A stretch of DNA of 7,370 nt, taken from positions 1-7,370 of the forward strand of contig JBJKPE010000103.1 of NCBI GenBank assembly GCA_046706685.1, written 5' to 3'. Of the stretch, positions 1-5,696 are shown piece by piece. Made by a program: the position numbers and the translations under genes. Position 1 is the first letter of the stretch, and the number at the start of each line of letters is the position of its first letter. The notes beneath the pieces are model-generated. The model was not told the origin of the DNA. It saw only the letters and a list, made by a program, of their open reading frames with translations, and ran no database searches. Source of the DNA: JARRRD01 sp046706685. Its GTDB lineage: Bacteria; Nitrospirota; Thermodesulfovibrionia; Thermodesulfovibrionales; UBA6898.

Positions 1-423
1 ATAAAAGGGCTTGAGCCGGGCAGGTCCGCTCCGGAGGATGAGCCATCTATAGAAAGACCTCCCGAAGAGAGCCTGCCGGGCGAAGCATTGTCAGGGGGGA
101 AAGAAGACGGACGGAAGTCGGTAAAGCAGGAAGGTGGCCTGGAGAAGAAGCTCGACGAGATAAATCAGAGGAAAAAGGAACTCAGGGAGGAACGGGCAAA
201 GCTGCTGAAAGACAGGGAGCAGCTCAAAGCGGAACTTGGCAAAGCTCCCGACTGGATGACGCAAAGCCAGTTCGCGGCGCTCTCCGGGCGCATCGCCGAC
301 CTCGATAAGAAAATACAGGCGTTCAACGAAGAGGTATCCAGGTTGGACAGCGAAGGAAAGAAGGTTATCGATCAGCTGGAGGGAAGGTCTCGGAAGCAGG
401 ACGAACAGACCGGACGTAACTGA
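1..423 (+). CDS. C-terminal part of a charged coiled-coil protein, 5'-truncated by the window edge
   Basis: The frame is open from the first base to a TGA at 421-423, giving 140 residues. A TTG at 88 could be read as a start, but it has no ribosome binding site and the frame is open above it, so I treat the gene as entering from upstream. The first 45 residues or so are rich in Pro, Glu, Gly and Ser and look disordered. The rest is a Lys/Glu/Leu coiled coil (EKKLDEINQRKKELREERAK) broken by a short PDWMTQSQF segment, then a second helix (DKKIQAFNEEVSRLD). There is no membrane segment or catalytic motif. Coiled-coil tails of this kind occur in DUF4124-type envelope proteins, whose signal peptide and N-terminal domain would lie outside the window. 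That assignment is a guess. Product best given as hypothetical coiled-coil protein. Confidence 0.7.
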   Translation: MKGLEPGRSAPEDEPSIERPPEESLPGEALSGGKEDGRKSVKQEGGLEKKLDEINQRKKELREERAKLLKDREQLKAELGKAPDWMTQSQFAALSGRIADLDKKIQAFNEEVSRLDSEGKKVIDQLEGRSRKQDEQTGRN

Positions 424-482
424 TCTTTGCCGGATCTATGATGCCGTCAGCCCCCGGTTCACTTGTGACGACTCAATTACCC

Positions 483-667
483 AACAATTTATTAACAGTT
501 TCATAATAGTCTGTACGTTTTGGTCGTCATTCCCGCGAAGGCGGGAATCCAATTTAACCGAGAATGGATGCCTGCCTGCCGGCAGGCAGGCCCGATTAAG
601 GTCCTCGGGCATGACGAATAAGACTATGAAATCTGTGAATATTTTTATGAGAGTGTTAATAATTGTT
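483..667. repeat. Nested palindromic repeat: CGTCATTCCCG-type core inside a longer AT-rich inverted repeat
   Basis: The core is 525-616. It is bounded by 11-bp inverted ends, CGTCATTCCCG at 525-535 and CGGGCATGACG at 606-616, with one mismatch. Inside it are a hairpin (ATTCCCGC at 529-536, GCGGGAAT at 541-548, GAAG loop) and a perfect 22-bp GC-rich palindrome at 570-591 built from GCCTGCC and GGCAGGC units. Outside the core are further arms: AACAATTTATTAACA at 483-497 pairs with TGTTAATAATTGTT at 654-667 with one bulge, and 499-512 (TTTCAT..AGTCT) pairs with AGACTATGAAA at 621-631. No ORF lies within. It resembles the short dispersed palindromic elements found in many bacterial genomes. The ACTACTTAAC motif follows at 677-686. 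Confidence 0.8.
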
Positions 668-718
668 CAACTCTTAACTACTTAACGATTTTACGGGCTA
701 TTCACTTTTCAATATTCT

Positions 719-1117
719 CTATTGTCTTGATGCTTTGTCCTGTTGTTTGACCTCGATGCGGTTTCCGGAGAAATCTTCGACGAAGTATACGGTCCGGCCG
801 CCCCTTTCGGCCGATATTATTTTTACCCCCTTCGCTTTTGCCCTCTCAAAAAAAGCGGAAAGATCGGGGATCCTGACGCAGAAGTGAGGCACCGCGGGGG
901 AAGGCGGGACAAAGCCGGGTAGGACGAAGACCTCCACCTTGAGATCGTCCTTTCCGTAGACCAGCATTTTTATCCCGGCGTCAAAGGCAAAGAGTTTCCT
1001 GCTGAGTTCGGACGAAACAGAGGATTCCTTGATCACATCGAGACCCAGCAGGTCCAGGTAAAAACGGTCAGCCCCATTCTCGTCTTTGTTCACCACGCCC
1101 ACATGATCAAGAACCAT
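719..1117 (-). CDS. VOC-superfamily (glyoxalase/bleomycin-resistance fold) metalloprotein
   Basis: A 132-residue single-domain VOC protein, the usual length for one domain pair. It opens with LDHVGVV and a FYLDLLGLDVI helix, the classic first beta-alpha-beta unit. The second unit contains PHFCVRIPDL, a helix, then FVEDFSGNRIEVK. The expected four metal ligands are all visible: His5, Glu62 (KVEVF), His78 (VPHFC) and Glu122 (NRIEV). Lactoylglutathione lyases, methylmalonyl-CoA epimerases and related enzymes use this set, but the substrate cannot be told from the sequence. The frame continues up to an ATG at 1195. I choose the ATG at 1117 because AAGGAGG lies 7 bases upstream (1125-1131 on the complementary strand). 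The extra GEGGG residues of the longer form are simply that ribosome binding site translated. It stands alone on its strand, divergent from the sigma 1.1-like gene. Confidence 0.88.
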   Translation of the reverse strand: MVLDHVGVVNKDENGADRFYLDLLGLDVIKESSVSSELSRKLFAFDAGIKMLVYGKDDLKVEVFVLPGFVPPSPAVPHFCVRIPDLSAFFERAKAKGVKIISAERGGRTVYFVEDFSGNRIEVKQQDKASRQ

Positions 1118-1219
1118 CCTGCCTCCTCCTTCTCCGACCAGCTGCCCTTTTTTCTCTTCTTCCATGAGTTCGCCGCCTCGTTTACTGATAGACATGCTCG
1201 ATTTCGCTTGTTCAGTTAA

Positions 1220-1247
1220 AGCATACCAAGCACGTCGGAGTTGTCAA
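1220..1247 (-). promoter_or_regulatory. Sigma-70-type promoter for the VOC gene
   Basis: On the minus strand a perfect TTGACA (1242-1247) is followed by a 16-base spacer and TATGCT (1220-1225). A TGG just before the -10 makes it an extended -10 (TGnTATGCT). Transcription would start near 1213, leaving a leader of about 95 bases to the preferred ATG at 1117. No other gene reads in this direction. Prediction from consensus only. Confidence 0.6.
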
Positions 1248-1310
1248 ACTCAGGGAAAGCATAGACACGGTCGCCCCGCTTTGCAGGCTTGTCGGCTTTC
1301 AGGGCTTGCC

Positions 1311-1322
1311 TGATTTAAATCA
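1311..1322. promoter_or_regulatory. 12-bp perfect palindrome, possible operator
   Basis: TGATTTAAATCA is perfectly self-complementary. It lies in the divergent spacer between the VOC gene and the sigma 1.1-like gene, 80 bases before the latter's start, where a dimeric regulator could act. A weak -10-like TAAAAT (1346-1351) follows. No regulator is identified; a chance palindrome is possible in AT-rich sequence. Confidence 0.3.
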
Positions 1323-1401
1323 TAGCAATGCCTTGCATTTGGCGATAAAATAGGATTGAAAAGAGGAAAACTCCTGTCTATTATTGAAGGAGGTGGCTGT
1401 C

Positions 1402-1614
1402 ATGAAGGAAAAGGATCTCAAGGGTGCCTTACTGGAACTCGGCAGGAAAAAAGGCGTGCTCACTTTTGAAGAGCTGAACGAGACGTTCCCGGCAGAGTAC
1501 TTTCCTCTTGCTGAGATGGAGCGGTTTCTATGCCGTCTGGAGCATCTCGGCGTCAAGGTTGTCGAAGGCAGGGAACACGCAAGGAGCAGAAGCCGCCGCA
1601 GCCGGGCCGCCTGA
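1402..1614 (+). CDS. Stand-alone sigma-70 region 1.1 domain small protein
   Basis: A 70-residue protein. Residues 5-56 match the pattern of region 1.1 of primary sigma factors: a Lys-rich first helix (LKGALLELGRKKG), then VLTFEELNETFP, a Pro-containing turn, and a last helix plus strand (RFLCRLEHLGVKVVEG). In E. coli RpoD the equivalent reads GYLTYAEVND...MGIQVMEE. In full-length sigma factors this domain occupies the RNA polymerase DNA channel as a DNA mimic and blocks free sigma from binding promoters. Here there are no regions 1.2-4, and the protein ends in a basic tail (HARSRSRRSRAA) instead of the usual acidic linker. The ATG at 1402 is chosen because AAGGAGGT (1387-1394) lies 7 bases upstream; the TTG at 1384 overlaps that site. 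The role is unknown; modulation of RNA polymerase is inference. Confidence 0.75.
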   Translation: MKEKDLKGALLELGRKKGVLTFEELNETFPAEYFPLAEMERFLCRLEHLGVKVVEGREHARSRSRRSRAA

Positions 1615-1756
1615 CCCTGGCGCCTGTTGCCGGTGCTTCTCAGCTTGCCTGCTGCGGGCTGTTTTGCCTGCAGTTGCCTGTCGCCCTTCTTCCTTCACAG
1701 CTGGTGTTGCGCGGCCAACGCTTCTTGACATAAATACGATGACAACAAGATCCCGC

Positions 1757-1882
1757 TGTAGTGCGTAAATGGCCGTCATTGCGGCTTGTCCGCAATCCTT
1801 CTGAAAGATTCCAGACCTGCCTGCGGGCATGCAGGCAGGCAGGAATGACGATCATGAGGAAAGGGATTTAAGACGCACTACA
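1757..1882. repeat. Second copy of the CGTCATT-type palindromic repeat, nested in a different inverted repeat
   Basis: The core 1774-1850 is bounded by CGTCATT (1774-1780) and AATGACG (1844-1850). It contains GCGG-CTTGT-CCGC (1781-1793) and a hairpin of CCTGCCTGC (1816-1824) with GCAGGCAGG (1831-1839), the same plan as the copy at 525-616. Outside the core, TGTAGTGCGT (1757-1766) is exactly complementary to ACGCACTACA (1873-1882), and TAAAT (1766-1770) pairs with ATTTA (1866-1870). These flanks are unrelated in sequence to those of the first copy. No coding frame is supported. Confidence 0.75.
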
Positions 1883-1963
1883 CTAGCTGTCCGCGTTTTC
1901 AGCTTGACGGCTTTTTTTCTATCGCTTCTTTCACTTTCATCATTTGGCTCACCGTCTTTTGTG

Positions 1964-1992
1964 TTGCAATTATCGGGGAAAGATTTTATTAT
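1964..1992 (+). promoter_or_regulatory. Candidate promoter for the hybrid histidine kinase
   Basis: TTGCAA (1964-1969), a 17-base spacer and TATTAT (1987-1992) match a sigma-70 promoter at 4 of 6 and 5 of 6 positions. Transcription would start near 1999, giving a leader of about 190 bases. No better match was seen nearer to the kinase start at 2193. Confidence 0.4.
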
Positions 1993-2025
1993 TGAGGGCA
2001 TTTCCGAACGGGGATAATGTGTTAT

Positions 2026-2052
2026 GCGGTTAAGGTTATAAACCGCCTTTTT
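2026..2052 (+). terminator. Weak terminator-like hairpin in the kinase leader
   Basis: GCGGTT (2026-2031) pairs with AACCGC (2041-2046) across a 9-base loop, followed by C and TTTTT (2048-2052). The 6-bp stem is short. If real it would lie between the candidate promoter at 1964 and the kinase, so it could attenuate that transcript or close weak transcription from upstream. Confidence 0.3.
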
Positions 2053-2192
2053 CAAAATGGAGAGTATGGGGAAATGTTAAACCAGGTTCCGAAAGAAGTA
2101 ATTGGGGAGAATATCTGTTCCATGCGCCGGCAGAAGGTTCTGCCGGGCAGCAGCCCTGCTCAGCTCTAATGAGATGAGACGGCAATATAAAC

Positions 2193-3743
2193 ATGATTCG
2201 GCGAATTCCTGAAAAGCTGAGGTCCGTCAACCCCTGGCATTATGTATGGATCGTTGTCCTTGCGGCGGAGTTTCTTACTTTTATCCTGAGCTCATTGCAA
2301 AGTTATGTGCGTTGGGGATACATACCGCCGTCGCTGATCGAAATAGCCGCCGTCGACGCCTTTGTCTGTTCACTTATCCTTTCGGCTCTTGTGGTCTATA
2401 TTCTCAAGTCTGTCAACGATGAACTTGAACGGGAAATCACCGGACACAGGCTGGTCATAACCCACCTCAACCAGGCGCAGGAAGAACTGGGGAAATACCG
2501 TGATCATCTGCAGGAGCTGGTTGAAGACCGCACGGAAGAAGTATCTGTTTTGAATGATCAACTAAGGCAGTCTCAGAAACTTGAGGCGGTCGGTCTTCTT
2601 GCCGGGGGCATTGCCCATGATTTCAGTAATATACTGACAACAATAAAGGGTTCCGTGTATATCATCAGGAAGCACCTGGAAGAGGGCAGTCCGCTCTTGA
2701 AATACGCCGATCAGGTGGAATCGTCCGCAAATAAGGCGAACAATCTCTCCCACAGCCTTCTGGCATTCAGCAGGAAACAGACTTTTATCCTGCAGCCGCT
2801 GGATTTGAATAGGATCATAGAAATATCAGTGAAACTGTTTGCCCAGATTTTAGGTGAACACATTGAATTGCATCTGTCTCTGGTGCCCCAACAGGCGATT
2901 ATTCTGGCTGACAGCAACCAGATGGAGCAGATTCTTCTGAACCTTGTAACCAACGCGAGAGATGCGATGCCCGACAGGGGCAAACTCACAATAAAGAGCG
3001 ATATCATCATGATGGATGATGCTTTTATAAAGAAACACGGGTTTGGTGTTGCGGGGAAGTATGCCCTGTTGAGCGTCTCTGACACAGGGACGGGGATGGG
3101 GGAGGGAATAAAGGAGAAGATATTTGAACCGTTCTTTACGACGAAAGAATCAGGACAAAGTTCGGGACTGGGACTTGCAGTGACATACGGGATAGTCAAA
3201 CAACTCAATGGGTATATTCATTGTGAGACGGCACCTCAGCAGGGAACAACCTTCACGATCTATCTTCCTGCCGTAGACGCAATGCCGGTTCATCACAAAC
3301 ACCGGGATGTTCTGTCGGCTTCAGGAGGGGCTGAAACCATTCTTTTGGCTGAAGATGACAACGACACCAGGAGGACCGTGAGTGAGGTGCTGAGGCTGTC
3401 CGGATACGGGGTCCTGGAGGCCAGGGATGGAGAGGACGCTGTGAGTATACATTCGAAGCAGAAAGAACAGATTGATCTTGCCGTGCTTGATGTAAGGATG
3501 CCCAAGATGAACGGAAGAGAAGTGTATGATGCGATTCGGAGAGCGGGTTCCCGAACTGAGGTTTTGTTTATGAGCGGATATACTGACGAGATCATCGACT
3601 GCGAAGGGATACTTGAAAGAGGGCTGAACTTTATATCAAAAGCCGCAGCGCCAGATGAAATACTTGCAAAGATAAGGGAAATCCTGGACAAAGAATCAAT
3701 CCCGGCCAAGAGCGGAACGCGGTCGGAGACAGAAGGAGAGTAG
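2193..3743 (+). CDS. Membrane-bound hybrid sensor histidine kinase with C-terminal receiver domain
   Basis: A 516-residue protein. Two hydrophobic segments (about 18-37 and 50-71) are separated by a short loop, so there is almost no external sensor. A coiled coil follows (75-130; QAQEELGKYRDHLQELVEDR). The HisKA domain has the H-box GGIAHDFSNILT with phosphoacceptor His142. The HATPase domain shows the N-box NLVTNARDAM (250-259), G1 DTGTGMG (297-303), F-box FEPFFTTK (311-318) and G2 GLGLA (325-329). A receiver domain spans 382-500, with acidic pocket Asp388/Asp389, phosphoacceptor Asp433 (LDVRMPKMNG), Ser461 and Lys483. The usual Lys-Pro after the last strand is Lys-Ala here. There is no PAS domain, phosphotransfer domain or DNA-binding output, so a separate partner is likely. 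An in-frame stop lies just upstream of the ATG and no clear ribosome binding site is visible. It is not in an operon with its neighbours. Confidence 0.93.
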   Translation: MIRRIPEKLRSVNPWHYVWIVVLAAEFLTFILSSLQSYVRWGYIPPSLIEIAAVDAFVCSLILSALVVYILKSVNDELEREITGHRLVITHLNQAQEELGKYRDHLQELVEDRTEEVSVLNDQLRQSQKLEAVGLLAGGIAHDFSNILTTIKGSVYIIRKHLEEGSPLLKYADQVESSANKANNLSHSLLAFSRKQTFILQPLDLNRIIEISVKLFAQILGEHIELHLSLVPQQAIILADSNQMEQILLNLVTNARDAMPDRGKLTIKSDIIMMDDAFIKKHGFGVAGKYALLSVSDTGTGMGEGIKEKIFEPFFTTKESGQSSGLGLAVTYGIVKQLNGYIHCETAPQQGTTFTIYLPAVDAMPVHHKHRDVLSASGGAETILLAEDDNDTRRTVSEVLRLSGYGVLEARDGEDAVSIHSKQKEQIDLAVLDVRMPKMNGREVYDAIRRAGSRTEVLFMSGYTDEIIDCEGILERGLNFISKAAAPDEILAKIREILDKESIPAKSGTRSETEGE

Positions 3744-3860
3744 CAGTGTAAACCCGTTTTGGGCGACAGGCCTGAAGGCGCAGGTCGTGTTTGCGCGGCC
3801 TCGAGTTGACGGGAGTGAACGATGAATTCCCAGCGCTCCGTTTGCTCTCCGCAAAGTCTC

Positions 3861-3869
3861 TGATATAAT
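3861..3869 (+). promoter_or_regulatory. Extended -10 promoter for the ferritin-like/two-CW gene
   Basis: TGATATAAT is a perfect TATAAT (3864-3869) preceded by the TG of an extended -10. The -35 region is weak (TTGCTC, 3842-3847, 16-base spacer), which extended -10 promoters tolerate. The start would be near 3876, about 75 bases before the ATG at 3952, so this gene is probably transcribed independently of the kinase. Confidence 0.6.
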
Positions 3870-3951
3870 AAATTCAGCAGAGGCGAAAATCTCCCTAATC
3901 TTAAAGGATTGGAACCCGATAAAAAGAGGTCCCACCGGAAACAGAGGACGG

Positions 3952-4746
3952 ATGGATAGACGCAAAATTCTTGATATGGCCCTCGATGTCGAGATTCTCG
4001 CCGAAAGGATCTACCTGGAATTAAGTAAATTGTTCCCGGAAGCAAAATCTCTTTTTGAAAGATTAACTTACGAAGAATCCCGCCACGCGGTCATAATGAC
4101 CATCAATATAGGATTCCTGGCTTTTGACGCACTGCCGCCTGAATTTGCAATAGACATGGCACCACTCATTGAAAAGACACTTTCGGCGGGCAGGGTTCTT
4201 GAGAAAAAAATAGCGCAAAAGGACATTACGCTGGCGGAAGCACTTGAATTAACGATATCGATGGAAGAAACGGGAGCCGAGGCGTACTTTCAGAAAATCT
4301 TGCGGGGGGAAAGCACCGACAGTGCTCTTAATTACGTCAAGCGTTTTTATCAGGACAGTATGCATCATGCGGAACTGATAAGGAACTTCAGGAACAGCCT
4401 TGAACTGGACCGGGCGTGCCCGCAACCGCTCATGGAAGACAGCTTCTCAAAACTCAATTGCTGGGAATTCAAAATGTGCGGGAGGCAGCCGGGTGGGATA
4501 CATGAGCGCGATTCCGGGAGTTGTCCGGTGACAAGGGAGAAGAGCCTTGACGGGGTGCATGACGGCATAGCCGCCGGCAGGGCCTGCTGGGTGGTGGCGG
4601 GAACTTTGTGCAGGGGTAAGGTTCAGGGGACATTCGCCCAGGAAATCATGCAGTGCGAGGCATGCGATTTTTACAAAAAAATCCATCATGAGGAGTGCTC
4701 TTCTTTTCTGACCCCGGCAGCACTGCTTTCAAAAATAAAAGAATAG
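3952..4746 (+). CDS. Ferritin-like (rubrerythrin-type) diiron domain fused to a two-CW cysteine domain
   Basis: A 264-residue protein in two parts. Residues 1-150 form a four-helix ferritin-like domain. Candidate iron ligands are Glu18 in helix 1, Glu42 and His45 (EESRH, an ExxH motif) in helix 2, Glu105/Glu106 (MEETGAEAYF) in helix 3, and Asp135/His138 or Glu141 (DSMHHAEL) in helix 4. Rubrerythrins use such sites to reduce peroxide or handle iron. Residues 168-248 match the two-CW domain: LNCWEFKMCGRQPGG, Cys191-Pro, GRACWVVAGTLC, GKVQGTFAQ and CEACDFYK. The ordered cysteines 170, 176, 191, 212, 220, 235 and 238 suggest a metal or redox centre. That domain is more familiar on signalling proteins. 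The ATG at 3952 follows AGAGGA closely; Met9 is an alternative. It has its own promoter and terminator. The function is not established; peroxide or redox sensing is inference. Confidence 0.82.
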   Translation: MDRRKILDMALDVEILAERIYLELSKLFPEAKSLFERLTYEESRHAVIMTINIGFLAFDALPPEFAIDMAPLIEKTLSAGRVLEKKIAQKDITLAEALELTISMEETGAEAYFQKILRGESTDSALNYVKRFYQDSMHHAELIRNFRNSLELDRACPQPLMEDSFSKLNCWEFKMCGRQPGGIHERDSGSCPVTREKSLDGVHDGIAAGRACWVVAGTLCRGKVQGTFAQEIMQCEACDFYKKIHHEECSSFLTPAALLSKIKE

Positions 4747-4756
4747 TCCGCTGGTA

Positions 4757-4784
4757 GAGGTCTGCCCGGCAGCACCTCCTTTTT
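4757..4784 (+). terminator. Intrinsic terminator after the ferritin-like/two-CW gene
   Basis: GAGGT (4757-4761) and CTGC (4762-4765) pair with GCAG (4769-4772) and ACCTC (4774-4778) around a CCG loop, with one bulged C. A T-run (4780-4784) follows. It lies 11 bases after the stop codon and 16 bases before the end of the convergent rubredoxin gene. Only the plus-strand direction has the T-run. Confidence 0.8.
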
Positions 4785-4799
4785 CGCATAAGAAGGTCC

Positions 4800-4973
4800 C
4801 TATTCTATCTTCTTGAATAGATGTTTTCCTGCACCGCAGACAGGACACTTCCAGTCTTCCGGCAGATCTTCAAATCTCGTTCCCGGTGGAATCTTCCCTT
4901 TCCTGTCCCCTCTGGCAGGATTGTAAATATACCCGCAATTAGCCATCTGGCATTGCCACATTTCTTCAGCCAT
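4800..4973 (-). CDS. Rubredoxin with CX4C first iron-binding knuckle
   Basis: A 57-residue protein, the normal length for a rubredoxin, which carries electrons through one iron bound by four cysteines in the cytoplasm. The family pattern is clear: MWQCQMANCGYIYNPARGD, then IPPGTRFEDLPEDWKCPVCG, then AGKHLFKK. The ligands are Cys8, Cys13, Cys43 and Cys46. The first pair is CX4C rather than the common CX2C; a CX4C rubredoxin (Rd-2) is known from Desulfovibrio desulfuricans. The ATG at 4973 has AAGGGG 9 bases upstream (4983-4988 on the complementary strand). It lies 135 bases downstream of the CIA30-family gene on the same strand, with no obvious promoter or terminator between, so co-transcription is possible. 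Likely partners are rubrerythrin-like or superoxide-reductase-like enzymes; the diiron fusion next door is a candidate. Confidence 0.93.
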   Translation of the reverse strand: MAEEMWQCQMANCGYIYNPARGDRKGKIPPGTRFEDLPEDWKCPVCGAGKHLFKKIE

Positions 4974-5108
4974 CAATCTGTGCCCCTTGTGTTACAGGCC
5001 TTCCGACAGATTTGTGAGCTTGTCCTCCGCTATCCTGTTGTCTTCCGCCGGGTTCTCTATTCATCACTCACTACTTAACTAGTTCACGGCCTGCCGTAGT
5101 TTTACTAT

Positions 5109-5621
5109 TCACTGTTTGCGGTCTTTCCGGTACGCCCTCACCTCCCTTATCTCAAGCCTGAACGGCCCTTCCTGCTTGTCGGCGATCATGAAGCCGAACC
5201 TTCTGATATTTGCCGGGTCCAGCGCAGGCGCCCCGTCCACCAGATGGCCTCGAAAGACCGGGAAAAATTCCTCGAAGGAAAGGCGCGGCTCTACCCATTC
5301 ACCGAAGGCGGTAAAAAAAGTCGCCTGGTAAGCGAAGCCCTCGAAGTCATCGTCCGTCTTCAGTCTCAGGCGGTAGCGCCTGCCGTCGCCTCTGACCCTG
5401 ACAATCAGGCCGTCGTATCCTCTCAGGTCGAATTCCAGCGGAAGAGACCTCACCGACGCGAAACCCCCGAAGTTTTCGAGAGACACTCTGCCATGGAAGA
5501 CCGCCGCGCCACCGGACGCCGACATAAGCCCCTCCGACAATCCGCCCATCACCACGTCGTTCACCGTCTCCCATCTTCCCTTTTCCATGGCGTCGCCGAA
5601 ATCTATGATGGTTTTTTCCAT
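5109..5621 (-). CDS. CIA30-family protein (NADH:ubiquinone oxidoreductase intermediate-associated protein 30 domain)
   Basis: A 170-residue protein covering one full CIA30 domain, a galactose-binding-like beta sandwich. Recognisable conserved blocks are WETVNDVVMGGLSEG (17-31), FHGRVSLENFGGFASVR (42-58), GYDGLIVRVRGDGRRYRLRL (68-87), FRG (123-125) and FMIADKQEGPFRLEI (144-158). In eukaryotes the family assists assembly of respiratory complex I. Bacterial members are common, but their role is mostly undefined, so complex I assembly should not be assumed. There is no signal peptide or membrane segment, so it is probably cytoplasmic. The ATG at 5621 is preceded by a modest AGGGA site, and a promoter lies just upstream (5642-5669). 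It is divergent from the toxin-antitoxin-like fusion gene and upstream of the rubredoxin on the same strand. Confidence 0.88.
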   Translation of the reverse strand: MEKTIIDFGDAMEKGRWETVNDVVMGGLSEGLMSASGGAAVFHGRVSLENFGGFASVRSLPLEFDLRGYDGLIVRVRGDGRRYRLRLKTDDDFEGFAYQATFFTAFGEWVEPRLSFEEFFPVFRGHLVDGAPALDPANIRRFGFMIADKQEGPFRLEIREVRAYRKDRKQ

Positions 5622-5641
5622 TTTTGTCCCTGCCTGATTCC

Positions 5642-5669
5642 ATTATCGCACTTTTTGAAATTCTGTCCT
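5642..5669 (-). promoter_or_regulatory. Promoter for the CIA30-family gene
   Basis: On the minus strand AGGACA (5664-5669), a 16-base spacer and GATAAT (5642-5647) match sigma-70 elements at 4 of 6 and 5 of 6 positions. TGC before the -10 forms an extended -10. The start would be near 5635, about 14 bases before the ATG at 5621. Confidence 0.5.
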
Positions 5670-5696
5670 ACTCCGACAACCTGCGAACTTCTCAGC

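Larger units (their letters stand above)
1615..2192. other. Long non-coding stretch between the sigma 1.1-like gene and the histidine kinase
   Basis: No convincing gene is seen on either strand. The first 140 bases are C/T-rich with repeated TTGCCTG words; the open frames there are Ala, Arg and Cys-rich without ribosome binding sites. The palindromic repeat occupies 1757-1882, a candidate promoter lies at 1964-1992, and a short hairpin followed by TTTTT lies at 2026-2052. The last 140 bases form the probable kinase leader and show no recognised riboswitch. Confidence 0.6.

Noticed and set aside
525..616. Palindromic repeat as a CRISPR array or rho-independent terminator only
   Set aside because: There are no regularly spaced direct repeats, and no T-run follows the stems; two distant copies with inverted ends fit a dispersed palindromic element better.
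1725..1753. TTGACA at 1725-1730 as a promoter
   Set aside because: No acceptable -10 box lies at 16-18 bases downstream, and the repeat follows directly.
1528..1855. Overlapping open frames on both strands just after the sigma 1.1-like gene
   Set aside because: Compositions are Ala/Arg/Cys or Gln-rich with no family pattern, no ribosome binding sites, and they run through the palindromic repeat.
1829..2017. 62-residue plus-strand frame with a hydrophobic stretch
   Set aside because: It begins inside the repeat, has no ribosome binding site, and its hydrophobic run comes from T-rich DNA; the candidate kinase promoter lies within it.
3293..4045. 250-residue minus-strand frame
   Set aside because: It is antisense to the receiver domain and the start of the diiron gene, Ser/Arg/Leu-rich and matches no family.
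4995..5060. Short minus-strand frame of about 22 codons ending just before the rubredoxin
   Set aside because: It reads plausibly (EDNRIAEDKLTNLSEGL) but has a stop just upstream and no start codon; too short to support.
4821..5078. 85-residue plus-strand frame
   Set aside because: It is the antisense shadow of the rubredoxin gene and its upstream spacer.
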